Assembly: GCF_000372725.1 (NCBI RefSeq)
Contig: NW_005201102.1
Location: 232,054-296,053 of the forward strand
Direction of reading: 5' to 3'
Source: Emiliania huxleyi CCMP1516
Taxonomy: Eukaryota > Haptophyta > Isochrysidales > Noelaerhabdaceae
Length of the DNA: 64,000 nt
Shown: piece after piece, positions 1 through 9,237 of the stretch
Layout: each line of letters starts with the position of its first letter
Numbering within the stretch: the stretch's first letter is position 1
The notes under the pieces: model-generated
Seen by the model: the letters and a program-made list of their open reading frames with translations, nothing else
Databases searched by the model: none
What the model was told of the DNA's origin: nothing
Program-made: the position numbers and the translations under genes

Positions 1-595
1 GCCGCCGCAGCAGCCGCAGCAGCCGCCGCAGCAGCAGCCGCAGCCGGCAAGGCACGCCAGCCTCCCTGGACGCCTCGAGCCGCGGACTCCGCCTTCTGCG
101 GTGGGGCCTCCAAGGCGCCAGGGCGGCGTGGCTCCGTTTGCCTCGTCGCCGCTCTCCCCCCACCACCTCTCCCCCCACCACCTCTCCCCCCACCACTCGC
201 CGCCTGCCGGCGAGCTCGCGGCGGCTGCATCGTCCGCGAGCGCAGCTGCTCCGCCGCACGTGGCGCCGCCGGCGCACGCGGCGCAGCTCTCGCACAGTCA
301 CGCGCCGCACGAGCAGCGCCACTGCGGCCACTTCGCCGGCGGCTGTGGGGACGCGCCAGAGCATGCGAGCTCTGCGTCTGTGGGCGAGGCGAGCGCCGGG
401 CCTTCCTCGCCGTGCGTGGAGCAGCGGTCCCCGCCCCAGCGGTTCGCGCCGCCCGACTCTCAGGCGCCGGCGCCGGGGGAGAGGGCCGCGGACGCAGAAG
501 GCAGCTATGGCGCGCTGCACGCGCGCGTCGAGGAGCAGCTCGCGCGCTGCTCCGCCTTGCTCGGCTCCCAGCCCAAGGGAGATGCCGAGTGCTGA
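1..595 (+). CDS. C-terminal part of a Pro/Gln/Ser/Ala-rich protein (partial)
   Basis: A frame is open from base 2 of the window to a TGA at 593-595, so this is the 3' end of a gene starting upstream. The visible part begins with a run of Pro and Gln codons and includes a triplicated Leu-Ser-Pro-His-His unit (about bases 150-200) made by a short tandem repeat. The C-terminus is more normal in composition (a helix-like VEEQLARCSALLG stretch). No domain is recognised and no function can be assigned. Low-complexity tracts of this sort are common in GC-rich algal proteins. The other frames here lack any family signal and are regarded as shadows. Confidence 0.45.
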   Translation, partial: PPQQPQQPPQQQPQPARHASLPGRLEPRTPPSAVGPPRRQGGVAPFASSPLSPHHLSPHHLSPHHSPPAGELAAAASSASAAAPPHVAPPAHAAQLSHSHAPHEQRHCGHFAGGCGDAPEHASSASVGEASAGPSSPCVEQRSPPQRFAPPDSQAPAPGERAADAEGSYGALHARVEEQLARCSALLGSQPKGDAEC

Positions 596-1007
596 TTGCC
601 GGGCTGGTGGCTCGTGAGCGTTGACGCCGGCGTGCTTTTGCGAGCAGACAAGGGCGTGCAGGGAACGTGCTCTGCACAGGCCGCGGGGGCTGGAGAGTGA
701 GGCGGGTGGGATCCGTAAGTGCATGCGTGCTTAGCTGTGGCTTAGGGAGAGCTCTTTACGTACCTGAAGCAATCAAGCTCCCGAGATAAAAAAGAAACTT
801 TGCTTTGCTCACAACGCAAACCACCACATATATGGACCTGCACAGGATATGTGCCCGAGCGTTCCGAGGCGCGACTCGCTTCACCTTCAGCCTTCACCCT
901 CCGACGCTCCACCCGCCGGCCTGTGTGTGTTCCAGCCCCGCGCACCGCTCACGCATTGCACAGTTGACACTCCCCCCCCCTCGGCCGGCCCGCCGGACAC
1001 ACACAGA
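596..1007. other. intergenic stretch between convergent genes
   Basis: No convincing coding region. It holds the 3' flanks of the Pro/Gln-rich gene and of the lipase gene, which converge here. Confidence 0.5.
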
Positions 1008-2438
1008 TCAGACGCGGGCTGGTAGCTTGAACATGGCGAAAGAGCGCACGTGTGCAGCCTCGAGTTCGTGCGCCAGGGCTTCGAGGTCTTTGGCCGTCGT
1101 GAGGGGCGCGCCCGGCCCCTCGCCCAGCACCTCCTTGATTCGCTTGCCCTCGTACACCTGGAGCGTGCCCGGCGTCTCGCCCTGCGGGTAGTGGAGCACC
1201 CGCCCCACGTGGTCGAACCGGATCATCACCTCGACGAGGGTCTCCACGTCCTTGCTCCCCTTGACCTGCATGTACGCCTCGCGCAGGCCGTCGCGCGCGC
1301 TGAGCGCCCTCGCGAGGAGCCGCTTCAGGTAGCTCGGCAGGTGCACCTTGGTCCCGACCTCGTCGACCGCCTTCTCCACCAGCATCGGCATCGACAGCTC
1401 GAGCACCTCGTTCAGATAACCCAGGCAGCCAGGCAGCCGCGGCACCACGTCGACGCCGTACACGACGTTGACTGCGTTGGCGTTGAGGTCGGCGAGGATC
1501 GCGTGCGACTCGCCGTGCACGTCCGGGTCGAGCTGCGCGAGCGAGGGCTCCGAGAGAATGGTCATCGGTGCGGCGAAGCCGAGGGTGGAGACGTGCACGC
1601 CGCGGTCGAGCTGGTTCCACGGCGCCGCGCCCTGCTCAATCTGGCCGCGCACGAAGAGGTGGCCGACGTGCGCGAGTCCCCCCGCGAGGGAGTGGCCGGT
1701 CAAGATCATCCGCTGCACCTTGTGCTCCAGCATCAGGGAGACGATTCTGCCTTCGTGGGCGGCGAGGTCGTTCTCGCAGAGCGAGACGTATGCGCCGTGC
1801 GCTCGGATCGGGCTCTTCCCGTCCCTGGACCAGCGGCGGGAGACGACTGGCGTCGCGTCGACGTCGGAGACCCAGTCCATGATCGTGTGCGAACCGCGCC
1901 AGAGGAGCAGCATCGTGGAGACGCCGCCCATCTGCACGACGGCGTAGCCAAACGGCGGCAGCGAGACGTCGAGGACGCCGTGCACCTCCAACGTCGCGGA
2001 GGCCCACTGGATACTCTCGACGTGGGCCTCGATCGGAGCGAAGAGGACGCGTGCGTCCGCTGCGGCGGTGTCAAGCTCGTACATCGACGCCACCATTGTG
2101 GCGCAGGCCTCGACCACCTCCCTTGTGAGCGGCTTGACAGCCTCGGCGAGGGTGACCGGCACGGCCGGCGATGCGGCAGGAGCGAGCTCGCGGCTCGCTG
2201 GCGAAACGGCCTTGCCGAGGAAGCTTGCGATCTCCCTCTGCTTGCGAGCCACCTCTGGCTCCACGCCATCGCCATGATCGACTTCGATGACGTCGCTCGG
2301 CGACTCTGGGCGAGGGCTCTTTGGGCCCTGGAATCTGGCTCTGAGGAACGCAATCGGCGACGAGAGCGGGGACGAACTGAGGCTTCGCTTGCCCGGAGCC
2401 ACCGTTACGGCGAGCTTGTTGCTCCTTCCCTGAGGCAT
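1008..2438 (-). CDS. lipase class 3 (alpha/beta-hydrolase) family protein
   Basis: A single open frame of 476 codons. The centre carries the nucleophile-elbow motif ILTGHSLAGG at about residues 240-250, followed by a small-residue helix, as in fungal lipase-3 and sn1-diacylglycerol-lipase-like enzymes (usual motif GHSLGG). A preceding block with the pattern LLWRGSHT.MDW matches the strand and oxyanion region of the family, and a downstream Asp-Val-Val-Pro segment (residues ~345-350) is a plausible site for the catalytic Asp. The first 100 residues are Ser/Pro-rich with no clear signal peptide, so the enzyme could be cytosolic or peripheral. The ATG at 2436-2438 is the only good upstream start. 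A long open frame on the opposite strand is a GC-rich shadow. Expected activity is hydrolysis of acyl-glycerol or phospholipid esters; substrate unknown. Confidence 0.85.
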   Translation of the reverse strand: MPQGRSNKLAVTVAPGKRSLSSSPLSSPIAFLRARFQGPKSPRPESPSDVIEVDHGDGVEPEVARKQREIASFLGKAVSPASRELAPAASPAVPVTLAEAVKPLTREVVEACATMVASMYELDTAAADARVLFAPIEAHVESIQWASATLEVHGVLDVSLPPFGYAVVQMGGVSTMLLLWRGSHTIMDWVSDVDATPVVSRRWSRDGKSPIRAHGAYVSLCENDLAAHEGRIVSLMLEHKVQRMILTGHSLAGGLAHVGHLFVRGQIEQGAAPWNQLDRGVHVSTLGFAAPMTILSEPSLAQLDPDVHGESHAILADLNANAVNVVYGVDVVPRLPGCLGYLNEVLELSMPMLVEKAVDEVGTKVHLPSYLKRLLARALSARDGLREAYMQVKGSKDVETLVEVMIRFDHVGRVLHYPQGETPGTLQVYEGKRIKEVLGEGPGAPLTTAKDLEALAHELEAAHVRSFAMFKLPARV

Positions 2439-3013
2439 GGTAATGGCGCGCGAAATGACAGGAACTAGAGCAAATGGGGGGGCGGACTTCAGCTGGGTCC
2501 TTTTGTGGCTCTTTCTTTTCTTCGTCAGGCGGATTTCTTTCTTGCGGAAGTCGTCTGTCGTTAATCGTCAAGGAGAGAGAAACATGGAAGCTGCCTCTCT
2601 CACAGCGGCACACTGGCACAACAAAGGGTGTGGACTGGCGCACCCTTTTCCACTAGTACACTAATCGGCACACCACCGGAGCCGAGGGCAGAAGAAAGAA
2701 AGAAAACACACAACCCAAGGGAGGGATGGGAGAACGGCACGCCGCCACCACACAGGGATTTTAAGGAGAGGAGGGTGTGATGCGCTAGCCGTCGCCCACC
2801 GGCCACCCTGGGGAGTCTGCCTCTTCGTATCTCTTTTCGCAGTCTCTCGCCGCTTCTCGCTGCAACCTTCATGCCACCTCGCGGCCGTCCCACTCTCGTC
2901 GTTCTCTCCCTTGTCACTTCCCCCTCTGTCGCGTCGTTCTCTGGGGGCTGAAAATTCCTCCAAAAAATTCTTTCTCGCCGCCAGGGACAAGACGCGGCGG
3001 CTGCGCGTCAGGC
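2439..3013. other. intergenic region with a dispersed repeat
   Basis: This lies between divergent genes (lipase - and small membrane protein +) and should hold both promoters. Bases 2692-2750 are, in reverse complement, a close copy of 56045-56105 (CTCCCATCCCTCCCTTGGG followed by TTTCTTTCTTTC); a shorter relative occurs at about 30258-30310. No gene is seen. Confidence 0.5.
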
Positions 3014-3205
3014 ATGCGGCTGCTGGGACCTGCGCTGGCTTGCTGGTGCGTGTCGAGCGTGTCGGCGAGCGGCTACCGGTTCGATGCCATCCAGTCGAAG
3101 CGGGGCGTTCAGCACGCCGACATCCAGCCGCTTCTGTCGGATAACGCCGTCGTCGGGCTGATCATGATGCTGTTCCTCGTGCTCTTTTGCTTCGGCAAGC
3201 AGTAG
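3014..3205 (+). CDS. small secretory-pathway membrane protein (63 aa)
   Basis: A short frame starting ATG CGG CTG CTG. Residues 1-19 look like a signal peptide (basic start, hydrophobic core, Ala-Ser-Gly end) and residues about 46-60 form one strongly hydrophobic segment (VVGLIMMLFLVLFCF) followed by a short GKQ tail. The middle is polar (RFDAIQSKRG). This layout, cleaved leader plus single C-terminal membrane anchor, is unlikely by chance and fits a tiny type I membrane protein of the ER/Golgi. No family is recognised. Confidence 0.5.
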   Translation: MRLLGPALACWCVSSVSASGYRFDAIQSKRGVQHADIQPLLSDNAVVGLIMMLFLVLFCFGKQ

Positions 3206-3555
3206 TAGGGGTGCGGCGCGCACCGGCGCGCGTAGCACCAAATCGCATTGTGTCGCCTTGGTCACGTACTACGACTCGAGCAGATGCGTCAGCGCGGGGC
3301 GCAGGCGAGCGCCGCCTGGGGACCTTAGCCGGCGAGGCAGTTTGGATCGCCGACCACGCATCCGGCGGAGCGTGTGGCGAGGGCAGAGAGAAAAGGTTGC
3401 ATCTGCGATCTGGTTGTGTGCGCGCGCACCCTGGCCCTCCATGATCTCTTCCTTCTTGGCAATGCCGGCGGATTGGGGTTTTTTGCGTTTCGTCTGAGCT
3501 CCCCAGCTCGGCTGACGGCTCCTTTCTACTGTACATACACAGATCACAGAAAATG
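3206..3555. other. intergenic, convergent 3' flanks
   Basis: Between the small membrane-protein gene and the transporter gene. No gene or clear repeat is seen. Confidence 0.4.
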
Positions 3556-4983
3556 CTATGTGGTCCATGCGCCCAGCGAGAGGAGAGACCCGGCCGTGAG
3601 GCCCGAGTTGAGGGCGAGCACGAGGAGCGCGCCGGCGGCAGGGCGGTCTCGCTCCTCCACCGCGCGCGGCGCTCGCACAAAGATGGCGGTGGTGAGCCAG
3701 CCGTTGGAGAGGGCAAACAAGTGCAGCGCCAGCGCCGGCAACGCGTCCGAATGCGCGCGCGCCGCCTCGCTTCGCCGGAAGGCGACGAAGAGTGGCGCGA
3801 ACAGCAGCCGGCCCGCGGCGAAGAGGAGGAGGCTGCGCGACTCGCGCGGAATGCAAAAGGGAAAGGCGCGGCCGAGCATGTCGCCCGCGTTGAAGTTGAG
3901 GAAGGAGAGCGGGACGTAGAGGGCCCTACACGCCAGATGTAGCCGAAGTGTGGCCGAGGTGTGGCCGAGGTGTGGGCGAGGTGTGGCCGGGATCTAGCGG
4001 CGCCTCCACTCGCACGAGGAGGGGGCTGCTTCGCTCGCGCGGATGGCCGAGGTGAGGGTGGGGAAGACGAAAAGAGTGACGCCAAAGCAGAGGAAGAGGG
4101 CCGCCTCCCACCCCAGCAGCGCCCTTGCCAGCCGCAGCAACGCCACCACAGGCCCGCTGCCGCCCTCGCCCTCGCCGCCGCCGCCGCCGCTGCCACCCTT
4201 GGCGCCGCCCTCCGGTCCACGCGGTCTATGCCGCGCGTCGAGGGCGACGAAGGCTGCGGCGCAGCAGGCTGCGACGGCGCAAGACGCGCCAAAGTACAAG
4301 GCCGCGCCCACCAGCGCGCCACGCCCGCCCGCGCCGCCGTCGTCCTCCGTCTCGCCGGCGGAGCCGGCGCAGCGGCGGCGGGCGGCGGCGGCCTCGCGCG
4401 CGAGGTTGATGAGCGAGACGACCACCCCTGCGGCGGCCTGCCCGCTGCTGAGCGCCGACATTTGCTGCGGCGCAAACGCGGTCGCGTACCCCGCCAGCGA
4501 CGCCGTGAGCACCGCCTGGCTGACGCTCGCGCCGGCCGCAGAGGAAAGGAGCAGCGCGGCGCTGGCGGCCGGGCTCGGCGCGCTGCCGCTGCCGTGGAGC
4601 AGCGGCCACAGCGCCAGCAGACAGGCGCCGCCGAACGCGACGCCGATGGCGCCGAGCGAGACCAGGACGCGGCGGCGCGCTGTGACGAGGTGGAGGAGTG
4701 GCTGCAGCGCGAGGATCGAGACGAGGCCGACGAGCGTGAAGGAGCTGGTGAGGGTTGGAAGGAAGGTGTCCTCCCAGCGCGTCCCCTCGAAGAGCAGGGC
4801 GTAGAAGCTGGTTGGCGTGATGAAGGCGTTCCAGGCCCACAGGCTTCCCACGCCTAGTGCGAAGAAGGCTGGCACAGACCAATGTTCGCCGGGTCGCTCG
4901 CCGCTCGCGGAGGAGGGGGCGCTCGAGCTAGTGCTGTCCTCGGCGAGAGGAGCGAGCTCCGATGTGCTGTGCCCTTTCGGCAT
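3556..4983 (-). CDS. equilibrative nucleoside transporter (ENT/SLC29) family, two exons
   Basis: Exon 1 (4983-4014) encodes the N-terminus and most membrane spans; TM1 contains LGVGSLWAWNAFITPTSFY, the ENT hallmark. Exon 2 (3925-3556) continues with LNFNAGDMLGR and LFALSNGWLTT, the conserved C-terminal ENT blocks. The 88-bp intron (3926-4013) begins GC and ends AG; joining the exons gives an uninterrupted family match across the junction (W-R-A-L-Y-V-P-L-S-F). The protein should span the membrane about 11 times and carry nucleosides or related substrates. I chose the ATG at 4983 (MPKGHST), just ahead of TM1; an upstream in-frame ATG at 5124 adds a tail coded by a dispersed repeat. The leader shares a 47-bp block with the FkbM gene at 58.4 kb. 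Confidence 0.85.
3927..3998. repeat. minisatellite inside the ENT intron
   Basis: The short GC-AG intron is largely filled by five or six copies of a unit of about 11 bases (TGTGGCCGAGG and variants). It is one of many introns in the window filled with tandem repeats. Confidence 0.75.
4921..4968 (-). repeat. 47-bp coding block shared with the FkbM gene
   Basis: Read on the minus strand this block is identical over about 47 bases to 58404-58450 (+). In both genes it is translated in the same frame (LAPLAEDSTSSSAPS) close to the N-terminus of unrelated proteins. Confidence 0.8.
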
Positions 4984-5091
4984 GGGCGAGGCGCAAATGT
5001 TCGTGCAAGCACGTGATCGCGAAACATATTTTTCCTCATCAAGCCCAAATCGCGCTGCAGGCCCAAATGTTGGTTCTAACGAGCTAAAGTG

Positions 5092-5160
5092 AGCGAGACG
5101 ATCGAGCGAGGGGTCCCGTACCATGCGGAATCGACCCTATCCAGTGCTCAAGTGCTCAAG
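5092..5160 (+). repeat. dispersed repeat, inverted copy at 40943-41008
   Basis: About 66 bases around GTCCCGTACCATGCGGAA match the reverse complement of 40943-41008 with one 4-bp indel and very few substitutions. Here it lies upstream of the ENT gene; the other copy lies near the 3' end of the second lipase gene. Confidence 0.85.
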
Positions 5161-5987
5161 CTTAAAGTGCTCCAAGTGCGAGCCTGGCCGCTATGGTGTA
5201 TGGAGGCCACGCAGCGAGGGTGGCCACCATACGTGTACATCTATTACTTGTGCTCTTTTTTTTCTACACAAGTCCGCTGGCACGTATGGGACAAAACAAT
5301 CTCTCTCTCTCTCGTATGGAGCTTGCACAGACCCCGAAGGTTGGACGATCAAAGGTAAGAAGTACTGGTTGAAAAATGATGGCAGTGGTGTCGACACATC
5401 CCTGACGGAGTCGAGTTCTACCTCGAACCTTGCCACGAGGGTGAGACCATAACCCAGGAACAGGTCTCTCTTGCCCGTTCTGAGTGCACATCAGCAGCAC
5501 ATCAGAGGGAGTGAGGGGGCCGCCACGGCTGGGGTTCGGCGCGCGGGACCGTGATCCGCTCCGGGTCTGCGACCAATCCTCGTTCAGCGCGTGCGATGCG
5601 TTGCGATATGGGGGAGCCGGGAGGGGGGAGGGAGTGAGGGGGCCGCCACGCGAGGGCTGGTGCTCTAGGAAATACCACCACTCCATTGCTCTTACCATTA
5701 TACCACCCTCCCCCCAGGTGCCAGGAGAATCAAATAAGTTGTAAACCACCCATTTTATCAGTAAATCGTCAAATGGCCAGCACTCTGACACTCTGCTCAT
5801 TCGCCAGAGCACGCAGCTCCCACGCAGGGACCAGTTCTAGTGGCTGCTATGGCCTATACCACATACACATAACTCGTTTCAAACTCGGTATCGTACCACC
5901 GGCCCGACGCGCGCTCTCACAATTAGCGACGCCGGCCCACAAGCTCAGAGATCCGGATTTGAGGGTGGCTGGCTCATCTCCACTCTC
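5161..5987. other. intergenic region with a short direct repeat
   Basis: No gene is supported. A block of about 22 bases (GGGAGTGAGGGGGCCGCCACG) occurs at about 5508-5530 and again at 5629-5651. The open frame 5264-5812 on the minus strand spans these repeats and shows no family resemblance. Confidence 0.4.
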
Positions 5988-6152
5988 ATGTTTGCGTTCG
6001 TGTGGCTTCTCGCGTGGGTGCCCGAGGCCAAGGCCAACCTCATGACGGGCAAGCCGCTGTCCTCAACGCAGCCGAGGTCGATAGCACATTCCAATGCCAC
6101 CGACGGGCTGCTGGCGCCAGCCATGCAGGCTGGCCGACCGCATCCGGGTTAG
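5988..6152 (+). CDS. possible short ORF or terminal exon with one hydrophobic segment
   Basis: ATG at 5988 to TAG at 6150-6152, 54 codons; the frame is also open upstream. The start (MFAFVWLLAWVPEAKA, preceded by GGWLIST) reads like a membrane span followed by a polar tail, as at the C-terminus of a multispan transporter. No family can be named, and the upstream exons, if any, are not seen. It may be a gene remnant. Confidence 0.2.
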   Translation: MFAFVWLLAWVPEAKANLMTGKPLSSTQPRSIAHSNATDGLLAPAMQAGRPHPG

Positions 6153-6253
6153 TTTTTGCAGCCCCGCTCGTCGCCGAGATCACGGTGCAGGCGTCTCCTG
6201 GCGCTGGCCCTCTGTGCACCCTCCCGTGCCACCATAGCTGATCCTGCGAGAGC

Positions 6254-6640
6254 TCATCCAGCCATGCTCGTTTCTGCTGTGGAGATCAAGGACTGCTTTG
6301 TGCGTATGGCGGAGTCATGCTTGCTCGACAGCTCCTCGAGCACGCCCGGCAGAGCCTCCCTCGCCGCCTCCACACTGTCGTCGCTGTGCGCGATTGCCAT
6401 TCGCGCTATATGACTGCGAAACTCGGCCAGGCCCATGGTTGTGTCGGATCCGAATGTGATCACGCCCCGCAGTTCCTGCTTGTCGAGCTTGCCATTCATG
6501 TCGACGTCGAGCTTGTTGAAGAGTTCCTTGATGCTGACCGTGTAGCCCTCCGTGACGTCGTCGAAGTGCTGCTGCTTGCGACGCAGCGCGGCGGCGGCGG
6601 CGGCGGCGGCGTATTCCCCCTTTGGACGCACGGGAGCCAT
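6254..6640 (-). CDS. single EF-hand calcium-binding protein (128 aa)
   Basis: Starts MAPVRPKGEYA followed by an Ala run, then a predicted helix, and at about residues 45-57 a complete EF-hand loop DVDMNGKLDKQE: Asp1, Asp3, Asn5, Gly6, Leu8, Asp9 and Glu12 are all in place. The flanking residues (ELFNKL before, LRGVI after) are the normal EF helices. A second half (residues 70-128) is helical without a second canonical loop. The protein probably senses Ca2+ and binds a partner; no catalytic domain is present. Confidence 0.75.
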   Translation of the reverse strand: MAPVRPKGEYAAAAAAAALRRKQQHFDDVTEGYTVSIKELFNKLDVDMNGKLDKQELRGVITFGSDTTMGLAEFRSHIARMAIAHSDDSVEAAREALPGVLEELSSKHDSAIRTKQSLISTAETSMAG

Positions 6641-7575
6641 TCAGGGCAGCAGCGCCACGACAGAGCGAGTGTCGCCCGTTCGGCGTATTGCAATACTCGA
6701 CCGACGCGCGACGACCGTCGTAGATCTATCTGTGGCTTGCGTCCTTTTCGAGCTTTGAGAAATATTACGAAGTAAAGTTTAACTGAAAACGACTCAAGTG
6801 GACACAAAGACAAGTATAAGGTGGGGAAGACCAAGTCAGTGATTCCCAAACATGCGCTTGCAGGGTGATCACAAAAAAGAAAAGTCAAAGACCGCTCAGC
6901 GTGCAGGGCGGAGACACATGTCCCTAAATCCCATCTCGTCTCAGAGTCGTTGTGCGTTTTTTAATTTTTACGGCAGTTTGGGGAGAGAGAGAGAGAGAGA
7001 TTTATTAACTTTTCTTGCAGTTTGGCTAATTCCATTTCACTCTGACACGCTAATCTTGAAAACGTCTCCAACGGAGCTCCGTGTTGCTTCCAGCGCCCTC
7101 CCCCGCGTCCCTGCGGCCATGGCCGATGCTCCTAGTATGAGAGGTCATCTGGCTACCGCGAGCGCGACCCAACTCGTTGACGTCGTCCGATGGTTGTGCC
7201 TCAAAGTCAGCCTTCGGAGGCTATCGTGGGGTCGAGCCGGCGGCGGCTGTTACATGTGGTTCCACCACCCCTCGTAGGCTTTGCCTCTGACCGCCACCGT
7301 TCCCAGGCTGCCTAATGGGATGGAAAGGAAGGCTCGGCGAGCGTCTAGAAGCGTTCGAAGGCCCCCGCACGGGGGGTCCCGGCCGACGTCATGCGCGTCC
7401 GCCAAGGGTCCGGGGTCGCCCAGGCAAGTCGTCTTGGCAAGTGGCCCAAATCCGATGAGTTTTCCAGGTGTGAACAGCTGTTGAGAGGTGTGAATTCATC
7501 CCGGGCGGGGTGCGGGGCGGTAGTCCCGCAGAGAAAATTTTGCGTGCTGGGGCACTGAGATCGCAGTTTTATTAG
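6641..7575. other. intergenic region with GA microsatellite and one inverted-repeat arm
   Basis: Contains a (GA)n tract at about 6983-7001 and the left arm (7361-7402) of the inverted repeat that flanks the PDZ gene. An upstream exon of the PDZ gene may be hidden here, but none could be identified. Confidence 0.35.
7361..7402 (+). repeat. inverted repeat, left arm
   Basis: About 42 bases centred on GGTCCCGGCCGACGTCATG are the exact or near-exact reverse complement of 8966-9008; weaker similarity continues outward for about 20 more bases. Together the arms enclose the PDZ gene. Confidence 0.85.
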
Positions 7576-8697
7576 TCCACGGCGGATGCCAGCTGCAGCT
7601 GCGAGGAGACACGCAGTGCCTCATTTGAGCATGAATCAGCGTCCTTTCTGCTGGCATCACGCATAGGAGAAGCCGAGAGGCACGAGGTCCTCCAATTTGC
7701 CGTACCGACGTCGCGCCTAGAGAAGATCACGGCCGCTGCCAAGCAGGCCAAGCTCGATCTCGACCGCGACCGCGCCTCTGCCGCCCTCCCCCCTGCGCCC
7801 GCCGCAGCTGGCCTTGCGTCCGGCGTCGCTGCCACCGGCCCCGCCGGCCTTGCGCCCGGCGCCGCTGCCACCGGCACCGGCACCGGCCCCGCCGCTTCTG
7901 ACACCGCCGCGTCCGCCGCGCCCGCCGCCGACCCGCCGACGGAGTCGCCGCTCACAATTGCAACACCAATGCTCGAGATCAGCACGAACGTTGTGATCGC
8001 CACGTACGACAGCGCGGGTAGGTTCGACTGGTGGTGCGGCCGCGTGCAGCAGATGCTCTGCAAGTCGGGCGGCAAGAGGGGGAGCTACGTGCGGACCTAT
8101 CTCCCCGTGCCGTTCGACGAGGCTAAGGCAGCCAACTATAAGATCCACTGCAACTTCTACGCCAAGTCGGGCGCGGACGGCGACTACACCTTCAAGTACA
8201 ACGTCGACGATTCCGCCCCGTACCACATGGAGTCGGTGCTCGGCCTCCTCGACCTCAACCTCCCCACCGACGAAGGAGTCTACGTGCCGCGCGATCAACA
8301 GGCCGGCTGGAAGTTTGACGAGGCGCTTAAACTGATCACGCCGGCCGCGGACTCTGCTCCCCACCGCAAGCGGAGTACCGCCGACGACGAGGCTGGCGGC
8401 TCCTCTGGCGCGAAGAAGCGCGCCCTAACGCTGACGCTCACACGCAAGGGCGGGACGCTTGGAATCTCTGTCGACCCCAACAACCACCAAATCACCAACG
8501 TGGTCGAGGGTGGCGCTGGCGACACCGCCGGGCTTTGCGTGGGCGACTTCATCGCCGAGGTCAACGGCAAGTCGACGACCGGCGGCTCCTTTGGCAAGCT
8601 GCTGCCTGCTGCAGCGACGGCGGAGATTAGGCTGCGGCTCATCCGAGTGCAGGTGGTTGAGCCCGACCATCTACACCTCCCTGACCTACTAGCATAA
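7576..8697 (+). CDS. PDZ-domain protein with an N-terminal Tudor/BAH-like module
   Basis: The frame is open from 7576, directly after a possible intron end (TATTAG), to TAA at 8695-8697; the first Met is at 7969, so the N-terminus (Ala/Gly/Pro-rich, residues coded by 7740-7960) probably comes from a spliced transcript. After the first Met, residues ~10-110 form a compact region with aromatic residues (FDWWCGRVQQM, YTFKYNVDD) resembling a Tudor/BAH-like barrel; this is only a guess. Residues ~150-225 form a PDZ domain: RKGGTLGISVD is the carboxylate-binding loop, followed by VVEGGAGDTAGLCVGDFI and VNGKS. It is likely an adaptor that binds C-terminal peptides. It sits between two inverted repeats that might bound a mobile or duplicated unit. 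Confidence 0.6.
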   Translation, partial: STADASCSCEETRSASFEHESASFLLASRIGEAERHEVLQFAVPTSRLEKITAAAKQAKLDLDRDRASAALPPAPAAAGLASGVAATGPAGLAPGAAATGTGTGPAASDTAASAAPAADPPTESPLTIATPMLEISTNVVIATYDSAGRFDWWCGRVQQMLCKSGGKRGSYVRTYLPVPFDEAKAANYKIHCNFYAKSGADGDYTFKYNVDDSAPYHMESVLGLLDLNLPTDEGVYVPRDQQAGWKFDEALKLITPAADSAPHRKRSTADDEAGGSSGAKKRALTLTLTRKGGTLGISVDPNNHQITNVVEGGAGDTAGLCVGDFIAEVNGKSTTGGSFGKLLPAAATAEIRLRLIRVQVVEPDHLHLPDLLA

Positions 8698-9237
8698 GTG
8701 TCTTCCCCTCCCCCTCGCACACAGGATTGACGCTGCTCTCGGCGCTCGCTCCCTCCTCGCCGCCGCGGACCAGGCGTGCCCGCGGGGGCTCTGCAGAGAG
8801 ACGGCTCCGCGCGATCGGACCGACTTTTTTCAGACTGGACTATTCTGGATACTAAGGGTATGTGCAGCTAGATCTCACTGAGCTGAGCTCATATCTGCCC
8901 TCAGTATCCTGTTTTGAGTTCGGGAATGCCTTCAGTATCCTGTTTCCGTGTACGGAGGGCCGCGTCCGGACGCGCATGACGTCGGCCGGGACCCCCCGTG
9001 CGGGGGCCTTCAGCGTTCTCGACCTCATCGTGGCAACCACGCAGGACATTCGTTTTTGGCGCAAGAGAAGGAGAGGTCAGTGTAGTATTACAACTCAGGT
9101 GAGAAGTGACTAATTCCGCCCGAGTACATGAACAACTCCGCCCGAAAGGACGTCGCAATCATGTGACGGAAAGTGCGCTCCTCCTGACAAAGTGCGCTCC
9201 ACCTCTCCTGGTCCTTCCCCTCTCTGGTCGTGGTGCG
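8698..9237. other. intergenic region carrying the right inverted-repeat arm
   Basis: The right arm (8966-9008) and a short internal repeat (CAGTATCCTGTTT, twice at about 8903-8944) are seen. No gene. Confidence 0.4.
8966..9008 (-). repeat. inverted repeat, right arm
   Basis: Reverse complement of 7361-7402; see that entry. Confidence 0.85.

Noticed and set aside
1050..2468. 472-codon open frame on the plus strand, opposite the lipase gene
   Set aside because: Frame mirrored from a GC-rich gene; Arg/His-rich composition and no motif, while the minus strand has a clear lipase signature.
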